64,000 bases of DNA from assembly GCA_019422105.1 (NCBI GenBank), contig JAHZDZ010000009.1, forward strand, positions 1-64,000. Reading direction: 5' to 3'. The number at the start of each line of letters is the position of its first letter. The first letter of the stretch is position 1. The notes beneath the pieces are model-generated. The model saw only the letters and a list, made by a program, of their open reading frames with translations, did not search any database and was not told where the DNA came from. Position numbers and translations under genes: made by a program. Shown here one piece after another: positions 8,356 through 15,912 of this stretch. Source of the stretch: Bacillota bacterium. Its GTDB lineage: Bacteria > Bacillota > Clostridia > Lachnospirales > Anaerotignaceae.

Positions 8356-9168
8356 ATGGGAATCTATATCAGTACAAATTTATTTTTAAACCATGATTTT
8401 GAGGAAGTTTTTCCTCTTCTTGACAGACTGAATGACACCTCTATCGGAATTGAAATTTTCCCCATGTGGCATGAATCTGACTATGAAAGGCGTCTTTTAA
8501 AAAATATAGATAAATTACAGCAAAGGCCGATTACATTTCACGGCCCCTATTACTATGCGGAATACAGTGCTTCTAAAGGGACAGCGGGCTATCTGAGGAC
8601 AATGGAAATGTTCCGCAAAACGCTGGAGTGGGCCAAGGTTTTGAAAAGCGGACACATTGTGCATCATCATAATAATTGTGAGGTGGCAGAGTACAAAAAG
8701 GATGAGATGAGAAAAGCTTCCCTGGAGAACCTTCATGACTTAAACAGCATTGCCGGAAGGTATGGGCAGAGGCTGATTATAGAAAACTGCGGTGTTCCCT
8801 CCTGCCGTAATGTCCTTTTCAATCAGGAGGAATTTACCCAAATGTGTCTTGGTACTGGCAACGACTGCCTGATCGATATTGGACATGCTCACTGCAACGG
8901 CTGGAATATTGCAAAGCTCATGGAGGATTTACAGAATAAAATTACAGCGTATCATATTCACAATAACTATCAGGAGAAGGATGATCACAACCGTATCTAT
9001 GACGGTACTTTGGATATGGACGGTTTTTTTGATAATTACATGAAACTCACACCAAAAGCGGATATTGTGATTGAGTACTGCTCCCATGTAAAAGGAGATC
9101 TGGATGGCGTAGCGGAGGATGTAAACAGGATAAAAAGTATCGTTGAAAGATGCAGCATTGCAGGATGA
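8356..9168 (+). CDS. Sugar phosphate isomerase/epimerase family TIM-barrel protein
   Basis: A 270-aa AP-endonuclease-2/xylose-isomerase-like TIM barrel. It carries GIEIFPMW, HGPYYYAEYS, HIVHHHNNCE, LIIENCG, CLIDIGHAHCNG, ITAYHIHNN and DIVIEYC, which are the usual acidic and His positions of this metal-dependent fold at strand ends. It starts at ATG 8356, directly after the ATPase stop, with GAGGAGG 12 nt upstream inside the ATPase gene. As the last gene of the ABC operon it probably processes the imported sugar or inositol-like ligand (isomerase, epimerase or dehydratase). The reaction cannot be specified. Confidence 0.8.
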   Translation: MGIYISTNLFLNHDFEEVFPLLDRLNDTSIGIEIFPMWHESDYERRLLKNIDKLQQRPITFHGPYYYAEYSASKGTAGYLRTMEMFRKTLEWAKVLKSGHIVHHHNNCEVAEYKKDEMRKASLENLHDLNSIAGRYGQRLIIENCGVPSCRNVLFNQEEFTQMCLGTGNDCLIDIGHAHCNGWNIAKLMEDLQNKITAYHIHNNYQEKDDHNRIYDGTLDMDGFFDNYMKLTPKADIVIEYCSHVKGDLDGVAEDVNRIKSIVERCSIAG

Positions 9169-9610
9169 AGGAAGCAGGTGCAGAAAATAAAGACTCTGCT
9201 CTGTTATAAAAGCGGGTCATGGTAAGGCTTGCTTTATGGATGTACCCGTATATTCGCATTTTTATGGATTAGATGGTGTGGATAGAAAGATATGCCGGTT
9301 GTATTTTGTTTGGGATAACTCTTGAACTGATGGAAAAATAATTTTGATGTGATTACAGGTGTATACTCTAACAAGTAATATAGCCAGCCATACTTGAAAA
9401 TGACATGATGAAAGGACAAAACATCAGCTATGGACAAGTCTTTCCTCTTATGAGGAAGTGAGGCAGGCAATAGATGATGTTTTCTTTTTTCCCATTGAAG
9501 TTGTATCATCTGACAGAAGTGGTATAGGGCAGAGGGGAATAGAAGTTACTATAGACTTTTGCCGAATACAAAGGACACTCCGCATAGGGGTGTCCCTTGC
9601 AATTGTAAAA
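9169..9610. other. 442-nt intergenic region between convergent genes, possible decayed ORF
   Basis: No intact gene. From about 9412 to 9619 one plus-strand frame is open without a start codon and reads through SYEEVRQAIDDVFFFPIEV. The spacing of hydrophobic residues looks protein-like but I could not assign it. A hairpin with arms around AAGGACAC and GTGTCCCTT (9571-9598) precedes the end of the minus-strand XRE gene. Confidence 0.3.
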
Positions 9611-10189
9611 TTAATTTTGCCATAGCCCATGCCGGCTGCATCCGAAATAAAATTTACTGCGCCGTATAATGGGCATGTGAAGTTCACCGCTTTGCTCCGG
9701 GTACATCCGCACCAGTAAAAGGCGTTCATCGCTTAATTGTGCCACAAAGTTAAGAAAATGAGTTTTTGTCATTTCATGGGGGAATGTGATATAGTATTCA
9801 TCCCCCGCCGGTTCTATATGGAGTCTGTGGCTTTCATCTGCCGCCTGTGGAATAAGAGGGGACAGCTTCCTTCCGCAGCAGGAAATCTCAGCTTCCCCTG
9901 TAGCTGTTATAATATTTCCGCAGGTGGGACATACATAAAATTTTACTCTTTTCATATTACCTCCGTCTGAGTCGTTGGGCGTTAGTGTGCCGGTCAGTAT
10001 TTTTTCGATGTTGACTCCCAGCACTTCTGAAAGCGTATGAAGCAGAGAGACATCCGGACTGCCTAACCCGCGTTCCCATTTTGATATGGTTTTATCGCTG
10101 ACCGAAATCGTATCGGCAAGCTGTTTTTGTGTCATTTCTTTTTCTTTGCGCAAACGATAAATTAGTTTGCCGACCTTGCTGTTATCCAT
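9611..10189 (-). CDS. XRE-family regulator fused to a desulfoferrodoxin / superoxide-reductase-like domain
   Basis: 192 aa. Residues 1-65 are an XRE/Cro helix-turn-helix (MTQKQLADTISVSDKTISKWERG). Residues ~83-110 form a desulforedoxin-type rubredoxin-like site, C87-x2-C90-x13-C104-C105. Residues ~115-192 resemble the superoxide reductase Fe(His)4Cys domain: H121 or H124, H138-x5-H144, C184-x2-H187 (CSRHGLW). All ligand classes of both iron centres are present. The start at 10189 is chosen because GGAGGTGAG lies directly upstream on the minus strand. Fusion of DNA binding to an oxygen- or superoxide-reactive iron site suggests a redox or iron sensor. Whether it also reduces superoxide is unknown. 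Confidence 0.85.
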   Translation of the reverse strand: MDNSKVGKLIYRLRKEKEMTQKQLADTISVSDKTISKWERGLGSPDVSLLHTLSEVLGVNIEKILTGTLTPNDSDGGNMKRVKFYVCPTCGNIITATGEAEISCCGRKLSPLIPQAADESHRLHIEPAGDEYYITFPHEMTKTHFLNFVAQLSDERLLLVRMYPEQSGELHMPIIRRSKFYFGCSRHGLWQN

Positions 10190-10306
10190 TTTCTCACCTC
10201 CAGTAATAAGGATAGCCTTAATCGGGAAAAATAGCAATAAACGCTCCGTAGAGTTTGATAATATACGATGTGACTATGAAACTCTCGTCTGAAAGTAAGG
10301 TTTTTA

Positions 10307-10335
10307 TTGAGGTCACTTTACAAATATGATATACT
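10307..10335 (+). promoter_or_regulatory. Probable lepA promoter
   Basis: TTGAGG at 10307-10312, a 17-nt spacer and TATACT at 10330-10335, followed 70 nt later by the lepA start. Confidence 0.45.
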
Positions 10336-10404
10336 CGTTTGTAATGAGAAATAGGCTTTAAAATAACATTGTACATTCGGTAATTTTGAGGAGGACACAA
10401 AAAG

Positions 10405-12219
10405 ATGTCTTTGAGCAGACAGGATAGAATAAGGAATTTTTGTATTGTAGCCCATATTGATCATGGCAAATCGACTCTGGCGGACAGGCTGATTCAAAAA
10501 ACAGGTCTTTTGACGGAGAGGGAAATGCAGGAGCAGGTTCTCGACAATATGGATCTGGAGAGGGAAAGAGGTATAACGATAAAGGCACAGGCGGTGCGCC
10601 TGGTCTACAGGGCGAAGGATGGAGAGGAATATATTTTTAATCTTATTGATACGCCGGGCCATGTGGATTTTAACTACGAGGTATCCAGAAGCCTTGCAGC
10701 CTGCGAGGGAGCAATACTGGTAGTTGATGCGGCACAGGGAGTGGAGGCTCAGACGCTGGCCAACGTTTATCTGGCGATAGACAACAATCTGGAAATTTTG
10801 CCGGTAATTAATAAAATAGACCTGCCAAGCGCAAATCCTGATATGGCTATCAAGGAGATTGAGGATATTATTGGTATACCGGCGGAGGACGCCCCAAAGA
10901 TATCGGCAAAAAATGGTATCAATATAGAAGAGGTGCTCGAAAAAATTATAGAGCATATTCCGGCGCCCAAGGGGGATGAAAATGCGCCTTTGAAGGCACT
11001 GATATTTGACTCTGTATACGATCCCTATAAAGGCGTTATCGTTATTATGAGGGTATTTGACGGAAGCATTAAAAAGGGCACAAGAGTACGGCTGATGGCA
11101 ACGCAGAAGGAATTTGACGTTGTGGAGGCAGGTATTTTTGGCCCGGGCCAGTTTGTTCCCTGCGAGGAATTAAAAGCGGGAGAAGTAGGCTATTTTACAG
11201 CCAGTATCAAAAATGTGGCGGATACCCATGTGGGTGATACTGTGACTGACGCTCTCAATCCGACGGCTGAGGTTTTTCCCGGCTATAAAAAGGTAAATCC
11301 CATGGTATATTGTGGAATATTCCCTGCCGATGGAGCCAAGTACGGCGATCTGCGGGATGCTCTTGAAAAGTTGCAGCTCAATGACGCCTCACTGTTTTTT
11401 GAACCGGAAACGTCTGTAGCCCTTGGTTTTGGCTTCCGCTGCGGATTTTTGGGCCTTCTGCATTTGGAAATTGTGCAGGAGAGACTTGAGAGGGAATATA
11501 ATCTGGATTTGGTGACGACGGCGCCAAGTGTCATCTATAAGCTGTATCTGACAGACGGAACAATGACAGAAATTTCAAATCCCAGCAATATGCCGGATCC
11601 TGCCAGAATAGAGCATATGGAGGAACCGGTTGTGAAGGCGGAAATTATACTGCCCAAGGATTATATCGGAACCATTATGGAGCTGTGCCAGCAAAGGCGC
11701 GGAGAGTATATCAGCATGGAGTATCTGGATGAAACAAGAGCTATGCTTGTCTATCATATGCCTTTAAACGAAATTATTTATGATTTCTTTGACGTTTTGA
11801 AATCAAGAAGCAGGGGCTATGCGTCCTTCGATTACAGTCTTATAGGCTATCAGGAATCTGAGCTTGTGAAACTGGACATTCTTGTCAACAAGGAAGTGGT
11901 GGATGCTCTTTCCTTTATTGTGCATAAATCTACTTCTGTGGAGCGAGGGAGAAAAATCTGTGAGAAGCTGAAAAAGGAAATACCAAGACAGCTTTTTGAA
12001 ATTCCTATTCAGGCGGGAATCGGCAATAAAATTATTGCCCGCGAGACGGTCAGCGCTTTGCGGAAGGATGTCTTGGCAAAATGCTATGGCGGTGATATTT
12101 CCAGAAAGAGAAAGCTTTTGGAGAAGCAGAAGGAAGGCAAGAAGAGAATGCGCCAGATTGGCAATGTGGAGGTGCCTCAGAGCGCGTTTATGTCTGTGCT
12201 TCGACTGGAGGAAGAATAA
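10405..12219 (+). CDS. lepA: Translation elongation factor 4 (LepA)
   Basis: 604 aa, the normal family length. The GTPase domain carries AHIDHGKST (P-loop), RERGITI (switch I), DTPGHVDF (G3) and NKIDLPSA (G4). Domains II and III, a domain V-like region and the LepA-specific C-terminal domain (FDYSLIGYQ ... GIGNKIIARETVSALRKDV ... NVEVPQSAFMSVL) follow. It starts at ATG 10405 after GAGGAGG. Known role: ribosome-associated GTPase affecting initiation and elongation under stress. The last five codons and stop (12205-12219) are also the left end of repeat element A: the same bases occur in the noncoding copies at about 18888 and 24388. Confidence 0.97.
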   Translation: MSLSRQDRIRNFCIVAHIDHGKSTLADRLIQKTGLLTEREMQEQVLDNMDLERERGITIKAQAVRLVYRAKDGEEYIFNLIDTPGHVDFNYEVSRSLAACEGAILVVDAAQGVEAQTLANVYLAIDNNLEILPVINKIDLPSANPDMAIKEIEDIIGIPAEDAPKISAKNGINIEEVLEKIIEHIPAPKGDENAPLKALIFDSVYDPYKGVIVIMRVFDGSIKKGTRVRLMATQKEFDVVEAGIFGPGQFVPCEELKAGEVGYFTASIKNVADTHVGDTVTDALNPTAEVFPGYKKVNPMVYCGIFPADGAKYGDLRDALEKLQLNDASLFFEPETSVALGFGFRCGFLGLLHLEIVQERLEREYNLDLVTTAPSVIYKLYLTDGTMTEISNPSNMPDPARIEHMEEPVVKAEIILPKDYIGTIMELCQQRRGEYISMEYLDETRAMLVYHMPLNEIIYDFFDVLKSRSRGYASFDYSLIGYQESELVKLDILVNKEVVDALSFIVHKSTSVERGRKICEKLKKEIPRQLFEIPIQAGIGNKIIARETVSALRKDVLAKCYGGDISRKRKLLEKQKEGKKRMRQIGNVEVPQSAFMSVLRLEEE

Positions 12220-12393
12220 GGGGGTAAACAGATCCCGTCTTGTGGTGAAACGGCATAAGTTAGGGTGATAGACACAATATGTTGTGGTCTGTACGTGAAA
12301 AAGCAGGGATAAATAGGGGCGGTTTTAAGCCCATAAAAATAGGCGTTTTCACAGATGCCAAGGGATGATTTAACAAAACAGATGGTTTCAGAT

Positions 12394-12426
12394 GCGGTAT
12401 GATTGAAAAATCATGCCGCTTTTTTT
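12394..12426 (+). terminator. Intrinsic terminator 1 of element A
   Basis: GCGGTATGATT pairs with AATCATGCCGC (11 bp, one G-T wobble) around a GAAA tetraloop and is followed by seven T. The same hairpin recurs in copies B, D and G. Confidence 0.85.
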
Positions 12427-12447
12427 ATGCCCAAAAACAAAAGATAG

Positions 12448-12489
12448 GTGGCCTCAAAATAAGGCATTTATTTTGATAACCACTTTTTT
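12448..12489 (+). terminator. Intrinsic terminator-like hairpin 2 of element A
   Basis: GTGG-CCTCAAAATAA pairs with TTATTTTGA-TAACCAC, followed by TTTTTT. The equivalent hairpin follows terminator 1 in copies B and D. Confidence 0.7.
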
Positions 12490-12729
12490 ATTATTTAAAA
12501 AAAATATTTTTGTAAACGAAGGATGGATGAAATAGAATGAACAAAGTGTCAAAAAGAAAAATAGCCGTTCAAAGTTGTTTATAATATAATGGATAATATT
12601 GTAGCAAAATGCTATAATTTATTTAGCACTTTTATAGATGCCTATATCAAATGACAATATAACTAGAGGATGAATAGTGCCTGTAGAATAAAAATGTCAG
12701 TGGATTATGTAAAAAAGGAGGATTTCACT

Positions 12730-15700
12730 ATGATAAATAAGTGGAAGAGAATGTTTTACACCTTTATAATCGGAGCAATGTTTGTGGTTATGACAGGCGG
12801 AATGACGGCAATGGCGAATGAGGTTGGTACTGAATGGAATTTGACAGACGGCATGCTGACGATTGAAAGTGATGCAGGTATGAAAGACTGGCATGATAAT
12901 TTTGGGGGTGATAAAGGTCAGATAAAACATGTTGTGCTTGAAGAAGGCATAACCGCCATTCCTAGTGTAGCGTTTAATCAATGCAAGGAGCTGATGGATA
13001 TTTCCATACCGGACAGCGTAGAAAAAATCGGTCCAAACGTATTTTACGGCCTTACTAATCTGGAGGGAATTTCTTTACCGGCAAATTTAACAGAAATAGA
13101 AAGCGGTACATTTTCCGGCTGTACCGGTCTGAAAACCGCCACGCTGCCTGAAAATTTAAAAATTATAGGGCCACATGCGTTTGTCGGCTGTTCTTCACTT
13201 ACAGCTATTGACATACCTGAACAGACAGAAAGTATTGGTAACTCGGCCTTTGATAACTGCAGCGGACTGACAAGTGTTATCATACCGCAAAGTGTAACAA
13301 CTTTGGGCGAACACGTATTTGCCAATTGTAATGGATTGGCGGGGGTATTGTTTGAAGGCAATGCGCCGGATAGCATCGGAGCCAGAGTGTTTACGGGAGA
13401 CTTTCCTATTTACATGTTGGAGGGCGCAACGGGGTTTGACGGAGCGGAATGGGACGATTACAGAGAACAGCTTAAAGTCAAGCCTGACGGTAATGGCTGG
13501 GAGCTTACACTGGAGGGCGCGCTTACCATAATGAGCGATGCCGGTATGGCTGACTGGGTTACTGTGGGCGCAGACTTAAGAGAGGACGTAAGAAGTCTGG
13601 AGCTGCGCTCGGGTATCACTTATATTGGGGAAAGCGCGTTTTATAAAAGTGTTAAGCTGAATACCGTCATATTGCCGGACAGCGTTAAAACCATTGGGGA
13701 TAACGCGTTTAAAGACTGCACCAGACTGACTGAAGTTTCTCTGTCGGACGGCCTTACCTCGATTGGAGACAGTGCTTTTTGGGGCTGTTACAGTCTTGTG
13801 GATATGACGTTTCCAGCCAGCCTTGAGATTATAAATTTCGGTGCATTTATCAATTGCAGCAGACTTGCGGAGGTTACGTTTTTGGGGACTGCGCCGGAGC
13901 TGCCGAATGCCAATGTTTTTGTCAATGTTGACCCATATATTAAAATCATTGTGCCAAACTATGACACAAGCTTCTCCGACGGAAACTGGGTATATTATAA
14001 AGACAATATCATGCATAAGGACGATATACCCGGGAAGGGCTGGTATTTGAGCGCTGAAGGCGTGCTGACCATTGAAGACAACACAGGCATGAATAATTGG
14101 GCAAATGGCGGTGAGAATCCCGACTTAAACCCCAGTAAGCTTTATGGCGATAAAGTGAAAGAGATTATATTGCAGGATGGTGTGAATACAATTTTACAGG
14201 CATTTCAAAACTGTACCACATTGCAGCGCATTACAATTTCGGACAGTGTCACATATATTGGCTACAAGGCGTTTATGGGCTGTACGGGACTGACGGAGAT
14301 TACAATTTCCGAGAATGTGGAGCTTATCGGCGGCGAGGCATTTAGTGGATGTACAGGGTTAAAAACTGCAACATTTATAGGTGATGCACCTGCGGAATTT
14401 TATGATGCGTTTACCGATACCTCACAAGAGCTTGTAATTTATATCCCCGCGGGGGCAAAGGGCTATACCGGTGTTTACTGGGAAGCGTACAAAGACAAAA
14501 TACGGGAATACGGTTCTGGCAGTTCCGGCGGATCTCATAGTTCCGGCGGCGGTGGAGGCGGGGGAAGCACAGCCCCTAAATATAAAACGGGAGCTCCAAG
14601 TACTAAGGATGGACAGACCACGGTAACCATAGAACTGATACCTTCCTCAAACGGCGGAATTGATACAGCAACAATACCCGCAAGTGTAATGGAAAAAGCG
14701 GTAAACTCCTTACTGAAGGAAGCAAAGGCGCAGGAGTCCATCGCTAATCTGGAAGTGAAAGTAAAATCAAGCAGTGAAGAAACCGCAAAGGTGAAGGTTG
14801 GTTTTCAGGCGGAAGCTTTAAAAACCATGGCTGCAAGCGAAAGAGAAACAAAGCTGGCATTATCCACGGTTCTTGGAACAATGGAGCTTGACCGAACGGC
14901 GTTAAGAACTGCCGCCGACAGAGGCGGTACAAAAATGCTTCTGTTTACAATAGCCAAAATAAATCCAAATACATTGACAGCAAAACAGAAACAGGCGGTT
15001 GGAAACGCTACTGGTATAGAGCTGTTGTTAAGCGCGGAAGGAAAAACCATAACAGACATCAAAGACGGTACAATAAAAGTTTCTGTTCCTTATATCCGAA
15101 AGGATGGGGAAGAACAGAAAAATATTGCGGTATCCTGTCTTGGAGAGGACGGCAGCATTACGGCAATGAAGTCAAGCTATGACGATAGCAAAGGACAAGT
15201 CATGTTTGAGACGAACAGTTTCTCCAAATATATAATTACTTCTAATAAATCGGCCACAGAGGAACAGGCGCAGGAAGTGACGGCTGGCGATGGAAACTGG
15301 AAAAATCCTTATAGCGATGTTGCGGAAACCGCATGGTATTTTGACGCTGTACGCTTTACGGCTGAAAACGATCTGTTTAGCGGTATCTCAGAAAACTCAT
15401 TTTCTCCGGATTCGGCAATGACACGGGCTATGCTTGTCACAGTGCTGAACCGCCTCAGCATAAAAGACTATGACAAGTACGGCATTGAAGCGGAAAACCA
15501 AATTGCCTTTGACGATGTTCCCGAGGGTATGTGGTACAGCGGCGCTGTGAAGTGGGCTGGCGGTGTGGGTATTATAAGTGGTATGGATGAAAACCGTTTT
15601 GCACCTGAAGAAGCTGTCACAAGGGAACAGCTTGCGGTAATACTATATAACTATGCCAAAGCCATTGGCTTGGATACCCCGACAGAAGGTATGGCTGTGA

Positions 15701-15867
15701 GGGAATTTTCCGATGTGGATGAAATTTCCGTATGGGCAAAGGACGCTGTGCGCTGGGCAATCGGTCAGGGAATTTTAAGCGGCAAAGGCGACAACCTTCT
15801 TGATCCAAAAGGCATGGCTACAAGGGCAGAAACCGCGGCAATGCTCCAAAGATTTATGAATGAATAA
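12730..15867 (+). CDS. Exported BspA-type leucine-rich-repeat protein with three SLH domains
   Basis: 1045 aa. A signal peptide covers residues ~1-30, with cleavage probably after AMA. Three blocks of LRR_5/BspA repeats follow (motifs such as TAIDIPEQTESIGNSAF and GCTGLTEITI), up to about residue 595. Each block opens with a 'W.L...G.LTI..D.GM..W' segment. A Gly/Ser-rich linker (about 596-617), a beta-rich module (about 618-855) and three SLH domains (about 857-1045, with YSDVAETAWYFDAV, FDDVPEGMWYSGAV and FSDVDEISVWAKDAV) complete it. SLH domains bind pyruvylated secondary wall polymer, so the protein is displayed in the S-layer, probably for adhesion. The start at 12730 is chosen for AAGGAGG just upstream. 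Confidence 0.9.
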   Translation: MINKWKRMFYTFIIGAMFVVMTGGMTAMANEVGTEWNLTDGMLTIESDAGMKDWHDNFGGDKGQIKHVVLEEGITAIPSVAFNQCKELMDISIPDSVEKIGPNVFYGLTNLEGISLPANLTEIESGTFSGCTGLKTATLPENLKIIGPHAFVGCSSLTAIDIPEQTESIGNSAFDNCSGLTSVIIPQSVTTLGEHVFANCNGLAGVLFEGNAPDSIGARVFTGDFPIYMLEGATGFDGAEWDDYREQLKVKPDGNGWELTLEGALTIMSDAGMADWVTVGADLREDVRSLELRSGITYIGESAFYKSVKLNTVILPDSVKTIGDNAFKDCTRLTEVSLSDGLTSIGDSAFWGCYSLVDMTFPASLEIINFGAFINCSRLAEVTFLGTAPELPNANVFVNVDPYIKIIVPNYDTSFSDGNWVYYKDNIMHKDDIPGKGWYLSAEGVLTIEDNTGMNNWANGGENPDLNPSKLYGDKVKEIILQDGVNTILQAFQNCTTLQRITISDSVTYIGYKAFMGCTGLTEITISENVELIGGEAFSGCTGLKTATFIGDAPAEFYDAFTDTSQELVIYIPAGAKGYTGVYWEAYKDKIREYGSGSSGGSHSSGGGGGGGSTAPKYKTGAPSTKDGQTTVTIELIPSSNGGIDTATIPASVMEKAVNSLLKEAKAQESIANLEVKVKSSSEETAKVKVGFQAEALKTMAASERETKLALSTVLGTMELDRTALRTAADRGGTKMLLFTIAKINPNTLTAKQKQAVGNATGIELLLSAEGKTITDIKDGTIKVSVPYIRKDGEEQKNIAVSCLGEDGSITAMKSSYDDSKGQVMFETNSFSKYIITSNKSATEEQAQEVTAGDGNWKNPYSDVAETAWYFDAVRFTAENDLFSGISENSFSPDSAMTRAMLVTVLNRLSIKDYDKYGIEAENQIAFDDVPEGMWYSGAVKWAGGVGIISGMDENRFAPEEAVTREQLAVILYNYAKAIGLDTPTEGMAVREFSDVDEISVWAKDAVRWAIGQGILSGKGDNLLDPKGMATRAETAAMLQRFMNE

Positions 15868-15912
15868 TCATATTTTTTTCACAGTATAAACACAGAGAAT
15901 GGATGATAAGTT

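Larger units (their letters stand above)
12203..12540 (+). repeat. Interspersed modular element, copy A
   Basis: Begins within the last codons of lepA (GACTGGAGGAAGAATAA). Copy A has module I at the 5' end (GGGGGTAAACAGATCCCG, then a GTTGTGGTCT hairpin to about 12292), central module 1 (12293-12352, with GGGCGGTTTTAAGCCC) and the alpha 3' module with two hairpins. The terminator-like hairpins are at 12394-12426 and 12448-12489. The tail reaches a start-like AAGGATGGATGAAATAGAATGAAC near 12519-12542 that opens only a 15-codon frame. Copies B, C and D share near-identical blocks. No protein is encoded. Confidence 0.85.

Noticed and set aside
10318..10956. 212-aa minus-strand frame across the lepA start
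   Set aside because: Antisense to the conserved LepA GTPase domain; composition is that of a shadow frame.
12203..12500. Known riboswitch (c-di-GMP I/II, T-box, SAM, ykkC, glycine, lysine) as explanation for the repeat element
   Set aside because: The characteristic conserved cores of these classes, as I remember them, are absent. A formal Rfam search could overturn this.
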